This document shows positions 1 to 6,866 of a stretch of 12,498 nt of DNA, one piece after another. The stretch is taken from assembly GCA_002699725.1 (NCBI GenBank), contig PACE01000060.1, positions 8,067 to 20,564 on the forward strand, written 5' to 3'. The DNA is from Acidimicrobiaceae bacterium. GTDB taxonomy: Bacteria > Actinomycetota > Acidimicrobiia > Acidimicrobiales > MedAcidi-G1. Position 1 is the stretch's first letter, and each line of letters opens with the position of its first letter. The position numbers were made by a program, and so were the translations under genes. The notes under the pieces are model-generated. The model made no database searches and had not been told where the DNA came from. It worked only from the letters and a program-made list of their open reading frames with translations.

Positions 1-63
1 CACCGGGTCGTCGGTGAACTCCCGACAGGCGAAGGTCGTACGCATGGCCTCGGTCAGTTCCAT
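1..63 (-). CDS. Nitroreductase family protein, N-terminal fragment
   Basis: Only the first 21 codons lie in the window; the gene runs off the left edge. The peptide MELTEAMRTTFACREFTDDP has the usual nitroreductase opening: a short helix, then a CREF/SRRF-like turn where an arginine normally contacts the FMN phosphate, then a D-P step. Family members are FMN-dependent NAD(P)H oxidoreductases acting on nitro compounds, quinones or flavins, or doing specialised chemistry; the substrate cannot be told from this piece. The ATG has no clear Shine-Dalgarno, but TAGGCT lies 7 bases upstream and could be the -10 box of a leaderless transcript. It follows the LysM lipoprotein gene by 41 bases on the same strand, so co-transcription is also possible. 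The family call rests on a short pattern. Confidence 0.6.
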   Translation of the reverse strand, partial: MELTEAMRTTFACREFTDDPV

Positions 64-70
64 GCCGCCG

Positions 71-76
71 AGCCTA
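71..76 (-). promoter_or_regulatory. Possible -10 box for the nitroreductase gene
   Basis: On the minus strand TAGGCT sits 7 bases before the ATG at 63. It fits the TANNNT pattern of actinobacterial -10 boxes at the spacing expected for a leaderless mRNA. No convincing -35 is seen. The identical hexamer precedes the EamA gene at 2129-2134. Six-base matches are common by chance, so this is only a candidate. Confidence 0.25.
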
Positions 77-104
77 GGGAACCCGGGTGCGACGATCGAA
101 CCGG

Positions 105-1292
105 TCAGTCCAGCTTCTCGAGGAGCGGCGCCACCGGGCCGTCGGTCGCCCAGAGGCCTTCGAGTGCCCGGTACGGGATCGTGATCAGGACCGTGCTGCT
201 CCCCGATCCACCCACCGTGAAGGGAGCGAAGGAAAGCACCAGGCCACCGTGCGTCAGGTTGAACCGCTCGAAGTTGGCGGCGTCCGGCCCGGCACCGACA
301 TGGCGGCGCTCGTCGACCCACGGTTCCTGTTCGAGGCGCTTGATCGCCTCGGCCGACAGGGCTCCGACCCAGTCGGCCTCGTCGTCGAACAGGAGGTCGA
401 TCTCGAACGGACGGCCGATCACCAGGTCGAAGGTCTCCGTGAGCACTTCCGCCGACTCGGCGGCCGCCCCCGGGAGCAGGCGACGGGTCGTGTTGCGGAG
501 GCTGAACACGTCGTCGTTCGACAGCAGCACCTCGTACTCGTGCATGAGCCACATGCAACGGCCGTCGAGCGCCTCCCTGCACGCATAGCCGTTGCGTTCG
601 ACGGCGGTGATCACATCATCGAGGAAGGCGGCCAATGCCCCCTGGATGAGGCCGAGGAGACGGCCGTTGACCCGCGGAGCCTCGTCGGTCCCGTCGATCC
701 GGGGCCACCGGACCACGACCTCGATCCGCCCCGACGCCCCGACCGGCAGCCCGTCGGGTCCGTGGGCCGCCACTCCCGTGTCGAGCACACAGGCCAGTTC
801 CTCCCACTCGATCTTGGGGCCCTCCGGTCCGTCGACCTCGTCGGGACGTTCCCGGGGCACGATCAGCACCTGGCCCACCCGGAGCCGGTCGGGGTTGCTC
901 AGCGAATTGGCCCGCATGAACGCCGCAACGGTGGTGTCGAAGCGTTCGGCGATCTTGCCCAGCGTGTCGCCCGACTCGACCGTGACGGTCCGGGGGCCCT
1001 CGTCCGGGAGGACGATCTCGTCCGGGCGTGCGCTGGCGATACAGGCCTCGGCGTCCTTGCGCACGGCAACCAGTTGCACGGGTTCCCAGTCCGGTACCTC
1101 GGCGGGTGGCAGCGTCGAGGCCGTCGACACGCCGCCGAACAGGTCGGGGGTGGTGGTCGGAGTGACGATCGTGGGGCCGTCGCCGACGCTGCATGCGGTG
1201 GCCAGCACCAGCAGGGCGACGAGGGAGGCAACGGCACGCACCCTCCAAGGATCGCACGCCGGCGGTCCGTTGCCTTGCCGCCTCCGGGTCAT
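105..1292 (-). CDS. LysM-domain lipoprotein, function unknown
   Basis: A predicted secreted, lipid-anchored protein of 395 residues. The N-terminus has a basic stretch (MTRRRQ), a hydrophobic segment at about residues 20-33, and a lipobox-like LATAC with Cys34 as the likely lipidation site. A Thr/Pro-rich linker follows. One LysM domain lies at about residues 100-147: it opens TVTVESGDTLGKIAERF, continues through NSLSNPDRLRVGQ and ends VLIVP, the fold that binds peptidoglycan glycan chains. The remaining 250 or so residues form a domain I do not recognise, with several cysteines, so the role beyond wall attachment is open. The start was chosen because this ATG overlaps the stop of the upstream EamA gene as ATGA and directly precedes the signal peptide. 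A reading frame open to 1511 would put about 73 unlikely residues in front of that signal. Confidence 0.8.
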   Translation of the reverse strand: MTRRRQGNGPPACDPWRVRAVASLVALLVLATACSVGDGPTIVTPTTTPDLFGGVSTASTLPPAEVPDWEPVQLVAVRKDAEACIASARPDEIVLPDEGPRTVTVESGDTLGKIAERFDTTVAAFMRANSLSNPDRLRVGQVLIVPRERPDEVDGPEGPKIEWEELACVLDTGVAAHGPDGLPVGASGRIEVVVRWPRIDGTDEAPRVNGRLLGLIQGALAAFLDDVITAVERNGYACREALDGRCMWLMHEYEVLLSNDDVFSLRNTTRRLLPGAAAESAEVLTETFDLVIGRPFEIDLLFDDEADWVGALSAEAIKRLEQEPWVDERRHVGAGPDAANFERFNLTHGGLVLSFAPFTVGGSGSSTVLITIPYRALEGLWATDGPVAPLLEKLD

Positions 1293-2119
1293 CCCGTGAC
1301 CATCAACACGACCGCGCCCAGGGTCCCGACTAGGCCCACCAGTTGTCCCTTCCCGATCTGCTCCTGTAGGACGATTCGGGCCAACAGCACTGTGGCCGCC
1401 GGGTAGAGCGAAGTCAGCACGGCCACAAGGCTGAGCATTCCCCTGCCGAGAGCCTCGAGCATCAGGACGTTGGCGAAGCAGTCGCAGAAGCCGCACGCGA
1501 GGATCAACCACCGGACGTCACGCACCGGGGTCCGGGCCCGCGGGGCGACGGCAAGGACCGCCGCGAGGACCACAATCGTGGCGAGACGGCCGCCAACGAT
1601 CGGCCATGGCGAACTCGCAAGGTCGGTTGCGTCGAGGGCGATGAAGAAGCCGGCAAACCCGGCGCCCGCGAGTACGGATTCGAGCACCAGCCCCGGTGCG
1701 ACTACTCCGGCCGTCTCGGGCGGGCGGGAGACCAGCACGATGGCGACGAATCCGAGCAGGATGCCTGCCGCGTGGACGCTGGTGGGCCGTTCACCGAAGC
1801 CGACGCCCCACAGGACCGGGACCACAGCGTTGGTGAGGGCGGCAATCGGCGCCACCACGGCCATTGGGCCACGCGACAGGTTGCGATACAGGAGCGAAAT
1901 GCCGACAAGGCCGAAGAGGCCGCCGACCATCCCAGTGAGGAAGTCGGCCCCGTCGAAGCGCTCGGCCAGACTGGGTGCGAAGACCAAGACCAGCAGCAGG
2001 CCGATGAGGTTCGAGCCGGCGACGATCGGGATGACCCCGGCCCGCTTCGCCGCCTGCCCGCCGCAGAAGTCGCCGGCACCAAAGAGCGCGGCAGAGACAA
2101 GTGAGAACAGGGCGACCAT
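1289..2119 (-). CDS. EamA/DMT-family ten-helix transporter
   Basis: An integral membrane protein of 276 residues in the drug/metabolite transporter superfamily. Ten hydrophobic segments can be read at about residues 1-17, 29-48, 60-79, 84-104, 116-131, 143-162, 172-192, 203-222, 228-248 and 258-275. They form two five-helix EamA repeats. Each repeat closes with the family pattern: a proline-containing helix (PIAALTNAVVPVLWG; LTSLYPAATVLLARIVLQEQ), an acidic residue, then a glycine-rich final helix. EamA proteins commonly export or import amino acids and other small metabolites; the sequence does not give the substrate. An in-frame TAG 15 bases upstream (2132-2134) makes this ATG the first possible start. 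It lies 70 bases after the trimethylamine monooxygenase gene, so carriage of a methylated amine or its N-oxide is a reasonable but untested guess. Its stop overlaps the LysM gene start. Confidence 0.85.
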   Translation of the reverse strand: MVALFSLVSAALFGAGDFCGGQAAKRAGVIPIVAGSNLIGLLLVLVFAPSLAERFDGADFLTGMVGGLFGLVGISLLYRNLSRGPMAVVAPIAALTNAVVPVLWGVGFGERPTSVHAAGILLGFVAIVLVSRPPETAGVVAPGLVLESVLAGAGFAGFFIALDATDLASSPWPIVGGRLATIVVLAAVLAVAPRARTPVRDVRWLILACGFCDCFANVLMLEALGRGMLSLVAVLTSLYPAATVLLARIVLQEQIGKGQLVGLVGTLGAVVLMVTG

Positions 2120-2128
2120 GGCTGGTGG

Positions 2129-2134
2129 AGCCTA
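2129..2134 (-). promoter_or_regulatory. Possible -10 box for the EamA gene
   Basis: TAGGCT on the minus strand, 9 bases before the ATG, matches TANNNT. The start has no Shine-Dalgarno, which suits a transcript with little or no leader. No -35 is evident. If active, it would let the EamA-LysM pair be expressed apart from the monooxygenase. Confidence 0.25.
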
Positions 2135-2155
2135 CGAATCTGAACGGTGGACACC

Positions 2156-2188
2156 CTGACCGAAGGCAGTTGGCCGAAGGTGTCGGCC
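2156..2188 (-). terminator. Two small hairpins after the monooxygenase stop
   Basis: One base past the monooxygenase stop, the minus strand has GGCCGA, a five-base loop, then TCGGCC (2172-2188), a perfect 6-bp stem. A second weak stem (2156-2169) closes on a C-TTCG-G tetraloop with one mismatch. Neither is followed by a T run, so this is not a standard intrinsic terminator. It may be a partial terminator or a 3' stabilising element separating this gene from the EamA gene. Confidence 0.3.
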
Positions 2189-2189
2189 G

Positions 2190-3536
2190 CTACGCCTCGT
2201 CGGCCAGGTAGTCCTCGAGGGAGTCGTCCATGGCTTCCATCCATGGGGTGTGGTGGACGGGTGCGACGGTCCCGGTGAGCGTGGAGCGAAAACCCTGGTC
2301 CCGGTAGCCCATGATGTCCGCCTTCTTGTGGGCCTTCCAGTCCTTGAACATCTGGTTTACGGCGGGAATGTCGAAGTCCGGGTAGTCGGTGTCGTCGACC
2401 AGGTCCTGGGTGTAGTCGCCCTGGAAGTCGATCTCCTCGTAGGCGGTCTCGAGGGCCTCCTCGAGGGCCAGCCAATGGGACTCGTAGGCGTCCATCTCCT
2501 CGTCGGACGGAAGTTCGATTCGGCCGAGGATCACGTCGCGGGCATACCAGGCCTGCGCGTCGAACATGTTGAACGTGTAGTACTGGTCGTGCATCCCGAT
2601 GTAGAAGAGTCGGTGGTTGTCCCGCCACACGACGCCCTTGTAGAGGTTCGACACCCACAAGCGGTTGCGGGTCTGGAGCCGCAGCGAGTCGGGCAGGAAC
2701 GGGAAGTGGTGCAGGTAGCCGGTGCACAGGATCACGGCGTCGATCTCACGGCTGGTGCCGTCCGTGAAGTGGACGGTCTTGCCGTCGACGTGGGTGAGCA
2801 GCGGCACCTCGGCGAACCCCTCTGGCCAGTCGTAGCCGGTGCCGCCGCTGCGTGAACTGATGGTGACCGAGGAGCAGCCGTACTTGTGGCACTGCGAGCC
2901 GATGTCCTCGGCGGAGTAGCTGGATCCGACGAGCAGGACGTCCTTGCCCTGAAATTCGACTGCGTCGCGGAAGTCGTGGGCATGGAGCACCCGGCCCAGG
3001 AACTTCTCGAAGCCGGGGAAGTACGGGATGTTGGGCACCGAGAAGTGACCGCTGGCGACGACGACGTGGTCGAACTCCTCGGAGGAGACGACGTCGTTGG
3101 GGAGGTCGTGGGCGGTGACCGTGAACTTCTGCGTGCCTTCGTCGAACGACACCTCGCGCACGGCATGGCGGAATCGGATGAACCGGCGGACGTCGCTCTT
3201 CTCGACGCGGCCCTTGATGTAGTCCCAGAGGACTTCCCGCGGCGGGTACGAGGCGATGGGCCTGCCGAAGTGCTCCTCGAAGGAGTAGTCGCCGAACTCG
3301 AGGCACTCCTTGGGGCCATTCGACCAGAGGTAGCGGTACATCGAACCGTGGACGGGCTCGCCATATTCATCGATGCCGGTGCGCCACGTGTAGTTCCAGA
3401 GGCCGCCCCAGTCGTCCTGCTTCTCGTAGCAGACGAGCTCGGGGATCTCCGCGCCCTGGGCGGCCGCCGAGGCGAAGGCCCGCAACTGGGCCAGGCCGCT
3501 GGGACCTGCGCCGATGATGGCGACTCGTTGTGTCAT
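2190..3536 (-). CDS. tmm: Trimethylamine monooxygenase (flavin-containing)
   Basis: Predicted cytosolic enzyme that oxidises trimethylamine to trimethylamine N-oxide with NADPH and O2. At 448 residues it is the size of known bacterial Tmm. Visible motifs, in order: FAD-binding GxGxxG at 9-14 (GAGPSG); the block WNYTWRTG...[26 protein letters not shown] at about 47-81, including the FMO-type Asn73; the FMO signature FxGxxxHxxxF at 179-189; the NADP-binding GSSYSA at 204-209 with Tyr207; CTGY at 271-274; and the end [17 protein letters not shown]. From memory, these match alphaproteobacterial Tmm much more closely than general FMOs or Baeyer-Villiger enzymes. The start is supported by GGAGAG at 3545-3550, 8 bases upstream. 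It follows the pnt operon by 307 bases on the same strand and precedes an EamA transporter. Activity on dimethylamine, dimethyl sulfide or other soft nucleophiles is also possible, as in the family. Confidence 0.92.
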   Translation of the reverse strand: MTQRVAIIGAGPSGLAQLRAFASAAAQGAEIPELVCYEKQDDWGGLWNYTWRTGIDEYGEPVHGSMYRYLWSNGPKECLEFGDYSFEEHFGRPIASYPPREVLWDYIKGRVEKSDVRRFIRFRHAVREVSFDEGTQKFTVTAHDLPNDVVSSEEFDHVVVASGHFSVPNIPYFPGFEKFLGRVLHAHDFRDAVEFQGKDVLLVGSSYSAEDIGSQCHKYGCSSVTISSRSGGTGYDWPEGFAEVPLLTHVDGKTVHFTDGTSREIDAVILCTGYLHHFPFLPDSLRLQTRNRLWVSNLYKGVVWRDNHRLFYIGMHDQYYTFNMFDAQAWYARDVILGRIELPSDEEMDAYESHWLALEEALETAYEEIDFQGDYTQDLVDDTDYPDFDIPAVNQMFKDWKAHKKADIMGYRDQGFRSTLTGTVAPVHHTPWMEAMDDSLEDYLADEA

Positions 3537-3574
3537 GTCGTGATCTCTCCGGGGGACGGTGTTGGAGCGCTCGG

Positions 3575-3604
3575 AAGGTACCCGTATCGCGGAGCCGATG
3601 GCAA
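3575..3604 (-). promoter_or_regulatory. Candidate sigma70-type promoter for tmm
   Basis: On the minus strand TTGCCA (3599-3604, five of six matches to TTGACA) and TACCTT (3575-3580, fits TANNNT) are 18 bases apart. Transcription would start near 3568, giving a leader of about 30 bases that contains the GGAGAG ribosome-binding site. This would let tmm be controlled separately from the pnt operon. I see no clear operator repeat around it. Confidence 0.4.
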
Positions 3605-3645
3605 CGTTCCCGAAGGGGTCATCACTCCTGCCTCCATCCGGGTGG

Positions 3646-3777
3646 TCACCTGTCGAAGCCGGGGCACTCTCTGGCGACCTTGCGAAGCAGGCCGGGCCAC
3701 TCGGTCCGTCCGTCGTAGGTGTCGCGTGGCAGGACGCCGACGGCTGCCGCGACGTCCTTCCGTTCCATGAAACCCAT
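3646..3777 (-). CDS. Possible 43-residue protein or gene remnant between pntB and tmm
   Basis: The stretch after pntB is coding-like. From ATG at 3777 it reads [20 protein letters not shown], then a segment with [19 protein letters not shown] at the C-terminus and a TGA stop. Third positions are about 84% G/C (36 of 43), like the real genes here, and composition is that of a soluble, slightly basic protein. A second in-frame ATG at 3768 has GGAAGG 11 bases upstream, which suits a start better. The same frame is open without a stop all the way back to the pntB stop, so the region may be the tail of a decayed larger gene or, less likely, a readthrough extension of PntB. I do not recognise the sequence. 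It is too short for certainty. Confidence 0.35.
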   Translation of the reverse strand: MGFMERKDVAAAVGVLPRDTYDGRTEWPGLLRKVARECPGFDR

Positions 3778-3843
3778 CGCCTTCCACGTTCGCTCGGCTG
3801 TGCGCAGAGTCTGCCAGAACCCCTGCCCCGGAGGAAGTGGGTC

Positions 3844-5223
3844 TCAGCCCTCCATGAGGGCGGCGACGATGTCGAGCACCGCCTGCTTGCCGTCGCCGAA
3901 CAGCATCAGCGTGTTGTCGGCCACGAACAGTGGGTTCGGGATCCCGGCGAAGCCCGGGCTGAGCGAGCGCTTGACCACGATGACCGTGCCCGACTCGTCG
4001 ACGTCGAGGATCGGCATGCCGGCGATCGGCGAGCCGGCGTCATCGCGGGCCGAGGGGTTCACGACGTCGTTGGCACCGATCACGATCGTCACATCGGTCT
4101 GGGCGAACGTCGGGTTGACCCGGTCCATCTCGAGCAGGTGCTCGTAGCCGATCTCGGCTTCGGCCAGGAGCACGTTCATGTGGCCGGGCATGCGGCCGGC
4201 CACCGGGTGGATGCCGAACATGACCTCGGCACCGGCCCCCTCGAGGACCGTCATGAGTTCGCGTACGGCATGCTGGGCCTGGGCCACCGCCAGGCCGTAG
4301 CCGGGGACGATGACCACCCGGGAGGCGACCTCGAGCAGCATCGCCACCTCCTCGGCCGACGTCGACGTGACGCCGTCGCCATAGGCGTCGTCGTGGGAGC
4401 CCCGGGCGACGACCACGGCCTTCGAGAACACCACGTCGAGGATGGACCGGTTCATGGCCGTGCACATGATCTGAGTGAGGATGAGTCCGCTGGCGCCCAC
4501 CAGCGAACCGGCGATGATGAGCAGCGGGTTGTCGAGCACGAAGCCGGTGGTCGATGCTGCCACGCCCGAGAAGGCGTTGAGGAGAGCGATCACGACCGGC
4601 ATGTCGGCGCCGCCGATGGCGATGGTAGCGAGGACGCCGAGCAGCAGTCCGGCAGCGGCGAGGCCCCAGAACCAGCCCAGGGAGTCGGGCTGGACCACGA
4701 CGCCTACGACGAGGATGAGTGCGACCGCCCCGGTGGCCGCGCGGACGATGTGGAGCCCACTGAAGCCGTTCCACCGCAGCGATTCGCGCAACTTGCCGAA
4801 GGCGACCATCGATCCGGTGAAGGTGACGGCGCCAACCAGGACGGTCACTGCTGCGGCCACTGCCAACTGGTCGTCGACTGTGCCAGTGTCGACGACCTCG
4901 AGGAATGCGGCGCCGGCCACCAGGACCGAGGCGGCACCACCGAAGCCATTGAACAGCGCAACGAGTTCGGGCATGCCGGTCATGCGGACCTTCAGCGCCA
5001 GCAGCGCACCGACCAGGGCCCCGATGGCGACGCCGAGCGCCAGGAACCGGAAGTCGACGATCGCCCGGTCGAGCAGGGTTACGGCGATCGCGATGAACAT
5101 GCCGGTGGCGCCGAGCAGGTTGCCGCGCCTGGCCGTCCGCGGTCGTCCGAGTGCCTTGAGGCCCAGGATGAAGAGGACGGCTGCGAGGAGGTAGCCGACG
5201 GCGATGGCGTCCGGAAACGTCAT
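3844..5223 (-). CDS. pntB: NAD(P) transhydrogenase subunit beta
   Basis: Membrane and NADP(H)-binding subunit of proton-translocating transhydrogenase, which uses the proton gradient to drive hydride transfer from NADH to NADP+. It has 459 residues, the usual length. About 260 N-terminal residues form hydrophobic helices with the conserved loop [19 protein letters not shown] at 81-99. The C-terminal domain III (about 285-459) has the NADP-binding [13 protein letters not shown], then [29 protein letters not shown] and [11 protein letters not shown]. Position 92 is Asn where the E. coli protein has its important membrane histidine, a variant known from Thermus-type enzymes. The start was set at 5223 because the ATG overlaps the pntAB stop by 4 bases and begins the first helix; the frame is open upstream but that part is out-of-frame pntAA sequence. 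Confidence 0.95.
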   Translation of the reverse strand: MTFPDAIAVGYLLAAVLFILGLKALGRPRTARRGNLLGATGMFIAIAVTLLDRAIVDFRFLALGVAIGALVGALLALKVRMTGMPELVALFNGFGGAASVLVAGAAFLEVVDTGTVDDQLAVAAAVTVLVGAVTFTGSMVAFGKLRESLRWNGFSGLHIVRAATGAVALILVVGVVVQPDSLGWFWGLAAAGLLLGVLATIAIGGADMPVVIALLNAFSGVAASTTGFVLDNPLLIIAGSLVGASGLILTQIMCTAMNRSILDVVFSKAVVVARGSHDDAYGDGVTSTSAEEVAMLLEVASRVVIVPGYGLAVAQAQHAVRELMTVLEGAGAEVMFGIHPVAGRMPGHMNVLLAEAEIGYEHLLEMDRVNPTFAQTDVTIVIGANDVVNPSARDDAGSPIAGMPILDVDESGTVIVVKRSLSPGFAGIPNPLFVADNTLMLFGDGKQAVLDIVAALMEG

Positions 5224-5510
5224 GATCCGCCCTTGCGGCGCGTCCGGAACATGGCGAGCATCCGGTCGGTCACGAGGAATCCGCCCACGACGTTGATCGT
5301 GGCCAGGGCCACCGCGGCGACACCCAGTGCCGTGGTGAGCGTCGAGTGGTCGGAGCCCGCCGAGACCAGCGCCCCGATGAGCGTGATGCCCGAGATGGCG
5401 TTCGAACCGGACATCAGGGGCGTGTGCAGCGTGGCCGGGACCTTGGTGATCAGTTCGAGGCCGAGGAATACCGCCAGGACGAAGAGCGTGAGGGCGACGA
5501 GCAGCGTCAT
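5220..5510 (-). CDS. pntAB: NAD(P) transhydrogenase subunit alpha, membrane part
   Basis: Small membrane subunit of 96 residues, equal to the membrane end of the single-chain alpha subunit of E. coli; splitting it off is normal in many bacteria. Hydrophobic segments are seen near residues 2-20, 35-50 and 58-80, with the conserved loop TKVPATLHTPLMSGSNAISG at 22-41. His29 in that loop could provide the membrane histidine that PntB lacks. The C-terminus is basic and cytosolic. It overlaps pntAA upstream and pntB downstream by ATGA, so the three are very probably translated in a coupled way and in fixed ratio. Confidence 0.95.
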   Translation of the reverse strand: MTLLVALTLFVLAVFLGLELITKVPATLHTPLMSGSNAISGITLIGALVSAGSDHSTLTTALGVAAVALATINVVGGFLVTDRMLAMFRTRRKGGS

Positions 5511-6637
5511 GACTCCGTGCCTCCGGAGGGTGCCGGCTCGAGCATCTCACGGACCCCCGGGTGGACGACCTCGCCACCCGACGTGACCAGCATGCTCGCC
5601 ACGATGTCGTCTTCGAGGTCCAGCACGACCTCGCCGTCGGTGGTGAGAAGGCGGAGCAGGTTGACCACGTTGTTGGCGAACATCCGCGATGAAGAAACGG
5701 GCGAGCCCGAGGCCAGGTCGGTCGGCGCCAGGATCGTGACACCCCCGTGGAGAACCTCTTCGTCGGCACGGCTGAGGGTGCAGTTGCCGCCCCGTTCAGC
5801 GGCCAGGTCGACCAGGAGGGCGCCCGGCCGCATCGCTTCGACCATCACGTCGGTCACGAGCGTGGGGCTCCGGCGACCGGGCACCTGTGCTGCCGTGATG
5901 ACGACGTCGGCCTCCGCCAGGTGCGGGGTCAGCGCCGCCTGGGTGCGTTGCGCCGGGTCCGTCGGATCGTCCGGATCGGCCTCGGGAAGGTCGATCGACT
6001 TTGCCCCAAGCGAGCGGATCTGTTCGAGGGCCTCCTCACGGATGTCGAAACCCTGGACCACGGCGCCGAGTCGTCGTGCGGTGGCGATGGCCTGGAGGCC
6101 GGCCACCCCGGCGCCGAGGACCACCACCCGTGCGGGCGGCACCGTGCCGGCCGCCGTCATGAGGAGCGGCATGAGCCGCGGCATCCGCACTCCGGCGACG
6201 AGGACCGCCTGGAAGCCGACGACCGTCGCGGTCGACGACAGCACGTCGACGGCTTGCGCCCGCGTGCTGCGGGGCACCAGGTCCAGGGAGAGCGCCGTGG
6301 CCCCGGTGGCGGCCAGTTCGGCCATCGGCTGCGGCCGCCAGAGCGGGTCGAACAGGCCCAGGACGACGTGGTCGGCGCCGAGGCCGGCCCGCAGTTCAGG
6401 CGTGTCCGGTCCGTTGACGCCGACGACCACTCCGCCGTCGCCGATCGCCGCAGTCCGGTCGGGTGCGATCGTGGCGCCGGCTTCGACATAGGCGGCGTCC
6501 GCCATGTTCGCCGCCTCGCCTGCACCTGCCTCGACGACGAGTTCGTGGCCGTCGCCGGTCAGGTTCTCGACCGCCTCGGGGCTCAGGGCGATCCGGCGCT
6601 CGCGTTCGGCACGCTCCCTGACGACTGCGATTCGCAC
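5507..6637 (-). CDS. pntAA: NAD(P) transhydrogenase subunit alpha, NAD-binding part
   Basis: Soluble NAD(H)-binding domain I of the proton-translocating transhydrogenase, 376 residues, docking on the cytosolic face of PntAB/PntB. The N-terminus MRIAVVRERAERERRIALSP is the alanine dehydrogenase/PNT opening. PRSTRAQAVD at 122-131 keeps the Arg, Gln and Asp of the 'RQD loop' (R123, Q128, D131) that contacts NADP at the domain III interface. The Rossmann motif VVVLGAGVAGLQAIATARRL lies at 171-190, and AAQVPGR and APTDLASG follow. The start is GTG (CAC at 6635-6637 on the plus strand): an in-frame TGA only 6 bases upstream excludes any earlier start. A weak AGGTGA sits 3 bases before it. It is the first gene of the pnt operon, 229 bases after typA. 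Confidence 0.94.
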   Translation of the reverse strand: MRIAVVRERAERERRIALSPEAVENLTGDGHELVVEAGAGEAANMADAAYVEAGATIAPDRTAAIGDGGVVVGVNGPDTPELRAGLGADHVVLGLFDPLWRPQPMAELAATGATALSLDLVPRSTRAQAVDVLSSTATVVGFQAVLVAGVRMPRLMPLLMTAAGTVPPARVVVLGAGVAGLQAIATARRLGAVVQGFDIREEALEQIRSLGAKSIDLPEADPDDPTDPAQRTQAALTPHLAEADVVITAAQVPGRRSPTLVTDVMVEAMRPGALLVDLAAERGGNCTLSRADEEVLHGGVTILAPTDLASGSPVSSSRMFANNVVNLLRLLTTDGEVVLDLEDDIVASMLVTSGGEVVHPGVREMLEPAPSGGTES

Positions 6638-6667
6638 GCTTCACCTACCCCGGTGCTACTACGGAGA

Positions 6668-6679
6668 CGGCCGAAGCCG
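6668..6679 (-). other. Small TTCG tetraloop hairpin in the pnt leader
   Basis: The minus strand reads CGGC-TTCG-GCCG, a 4-bp stem on a stable C(UUCG)G-type loop, 30 bases before the pntAA GTG. It could be a leader element, but a 4-bp stem in GC-rich DNA is easily there by chance. No T run follows. Confidence 0.2.
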
Positions 6680-6728
6680 CCTGGTGGACAAGTCAGCCGA
6701 CGCTACCGGCGACGACCTGTGGCGCCCT

Positions 6729-6847
6729 ACACCATTTCACCTACGGTGTCGACGGTGGTGGGCGCACCGGGGGCCATGGAGGCGATCGCCGACGGGGATC
6801 GTGTCGAGGTCGACCCGGTGAACTGGGTGGTCCGGATCCTCGCCTGA
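6729..6847 (+). pseudogene. Possible C-terminal remnant of a PEP-utilizing swivelling domain
   Basis: On the plus strand, opposite to all other genes, one frame reads STVVGAPGAMEAIADGDRVE and then VDPVNWVVRILA before TGA at 6845-6847. This resembles the last part of the phosphohistidine swivelling domain of PEP-utilizing enzymes, usually an A-V-V-G-x-x-x-A-T stretch, then DGDxVxVDG and a closing strand. Third positions in this stretch are about 86% G/C. No matching upstream part (the catalytic histidine segment) can be read in any nearby frame, and no good start is present. It is therefore read as the tail of a lost gene. It could be chance in the space between typA and pntAA. Confidence 0.35.
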
Positions 6848-6866
6848 CGAGTTTGCCCGGTGTCGG

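Noticed and set aside
87..1406. Long plus-strand open frame opposite the LysM and EamA genes
   Set aside because: Low-complexity Arg/Pro/Gly/Asp-rich translation, no motif, and the minus strand has clear signal peptide, LysM and transporter motifs.
3559..5586. Long plus-strand open frame (675 codons) opposite the pnt operon
   Set aside because: It mirrors pntB/pntAB coding sequence; its composition is Asp/Gly/Glu/His-rich without any domain, as expected for an antisense frame in GC-rich DNA.
5224..5769. Upstream extension of pntB to a start at 5769
   Set aside because: It would translate pntAB and pntAA sequence out of frame; the ATGA overlap at 5220-5223 and the helix right after it mark the true start.
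6839..6854. CTCG-CCTGA-CGAG hairpin followed by TTT as a plus-strand terminator
   Set aside because: A 4-bp stem and three Ts are too weak, and no intact plus-strand gene precedes it.
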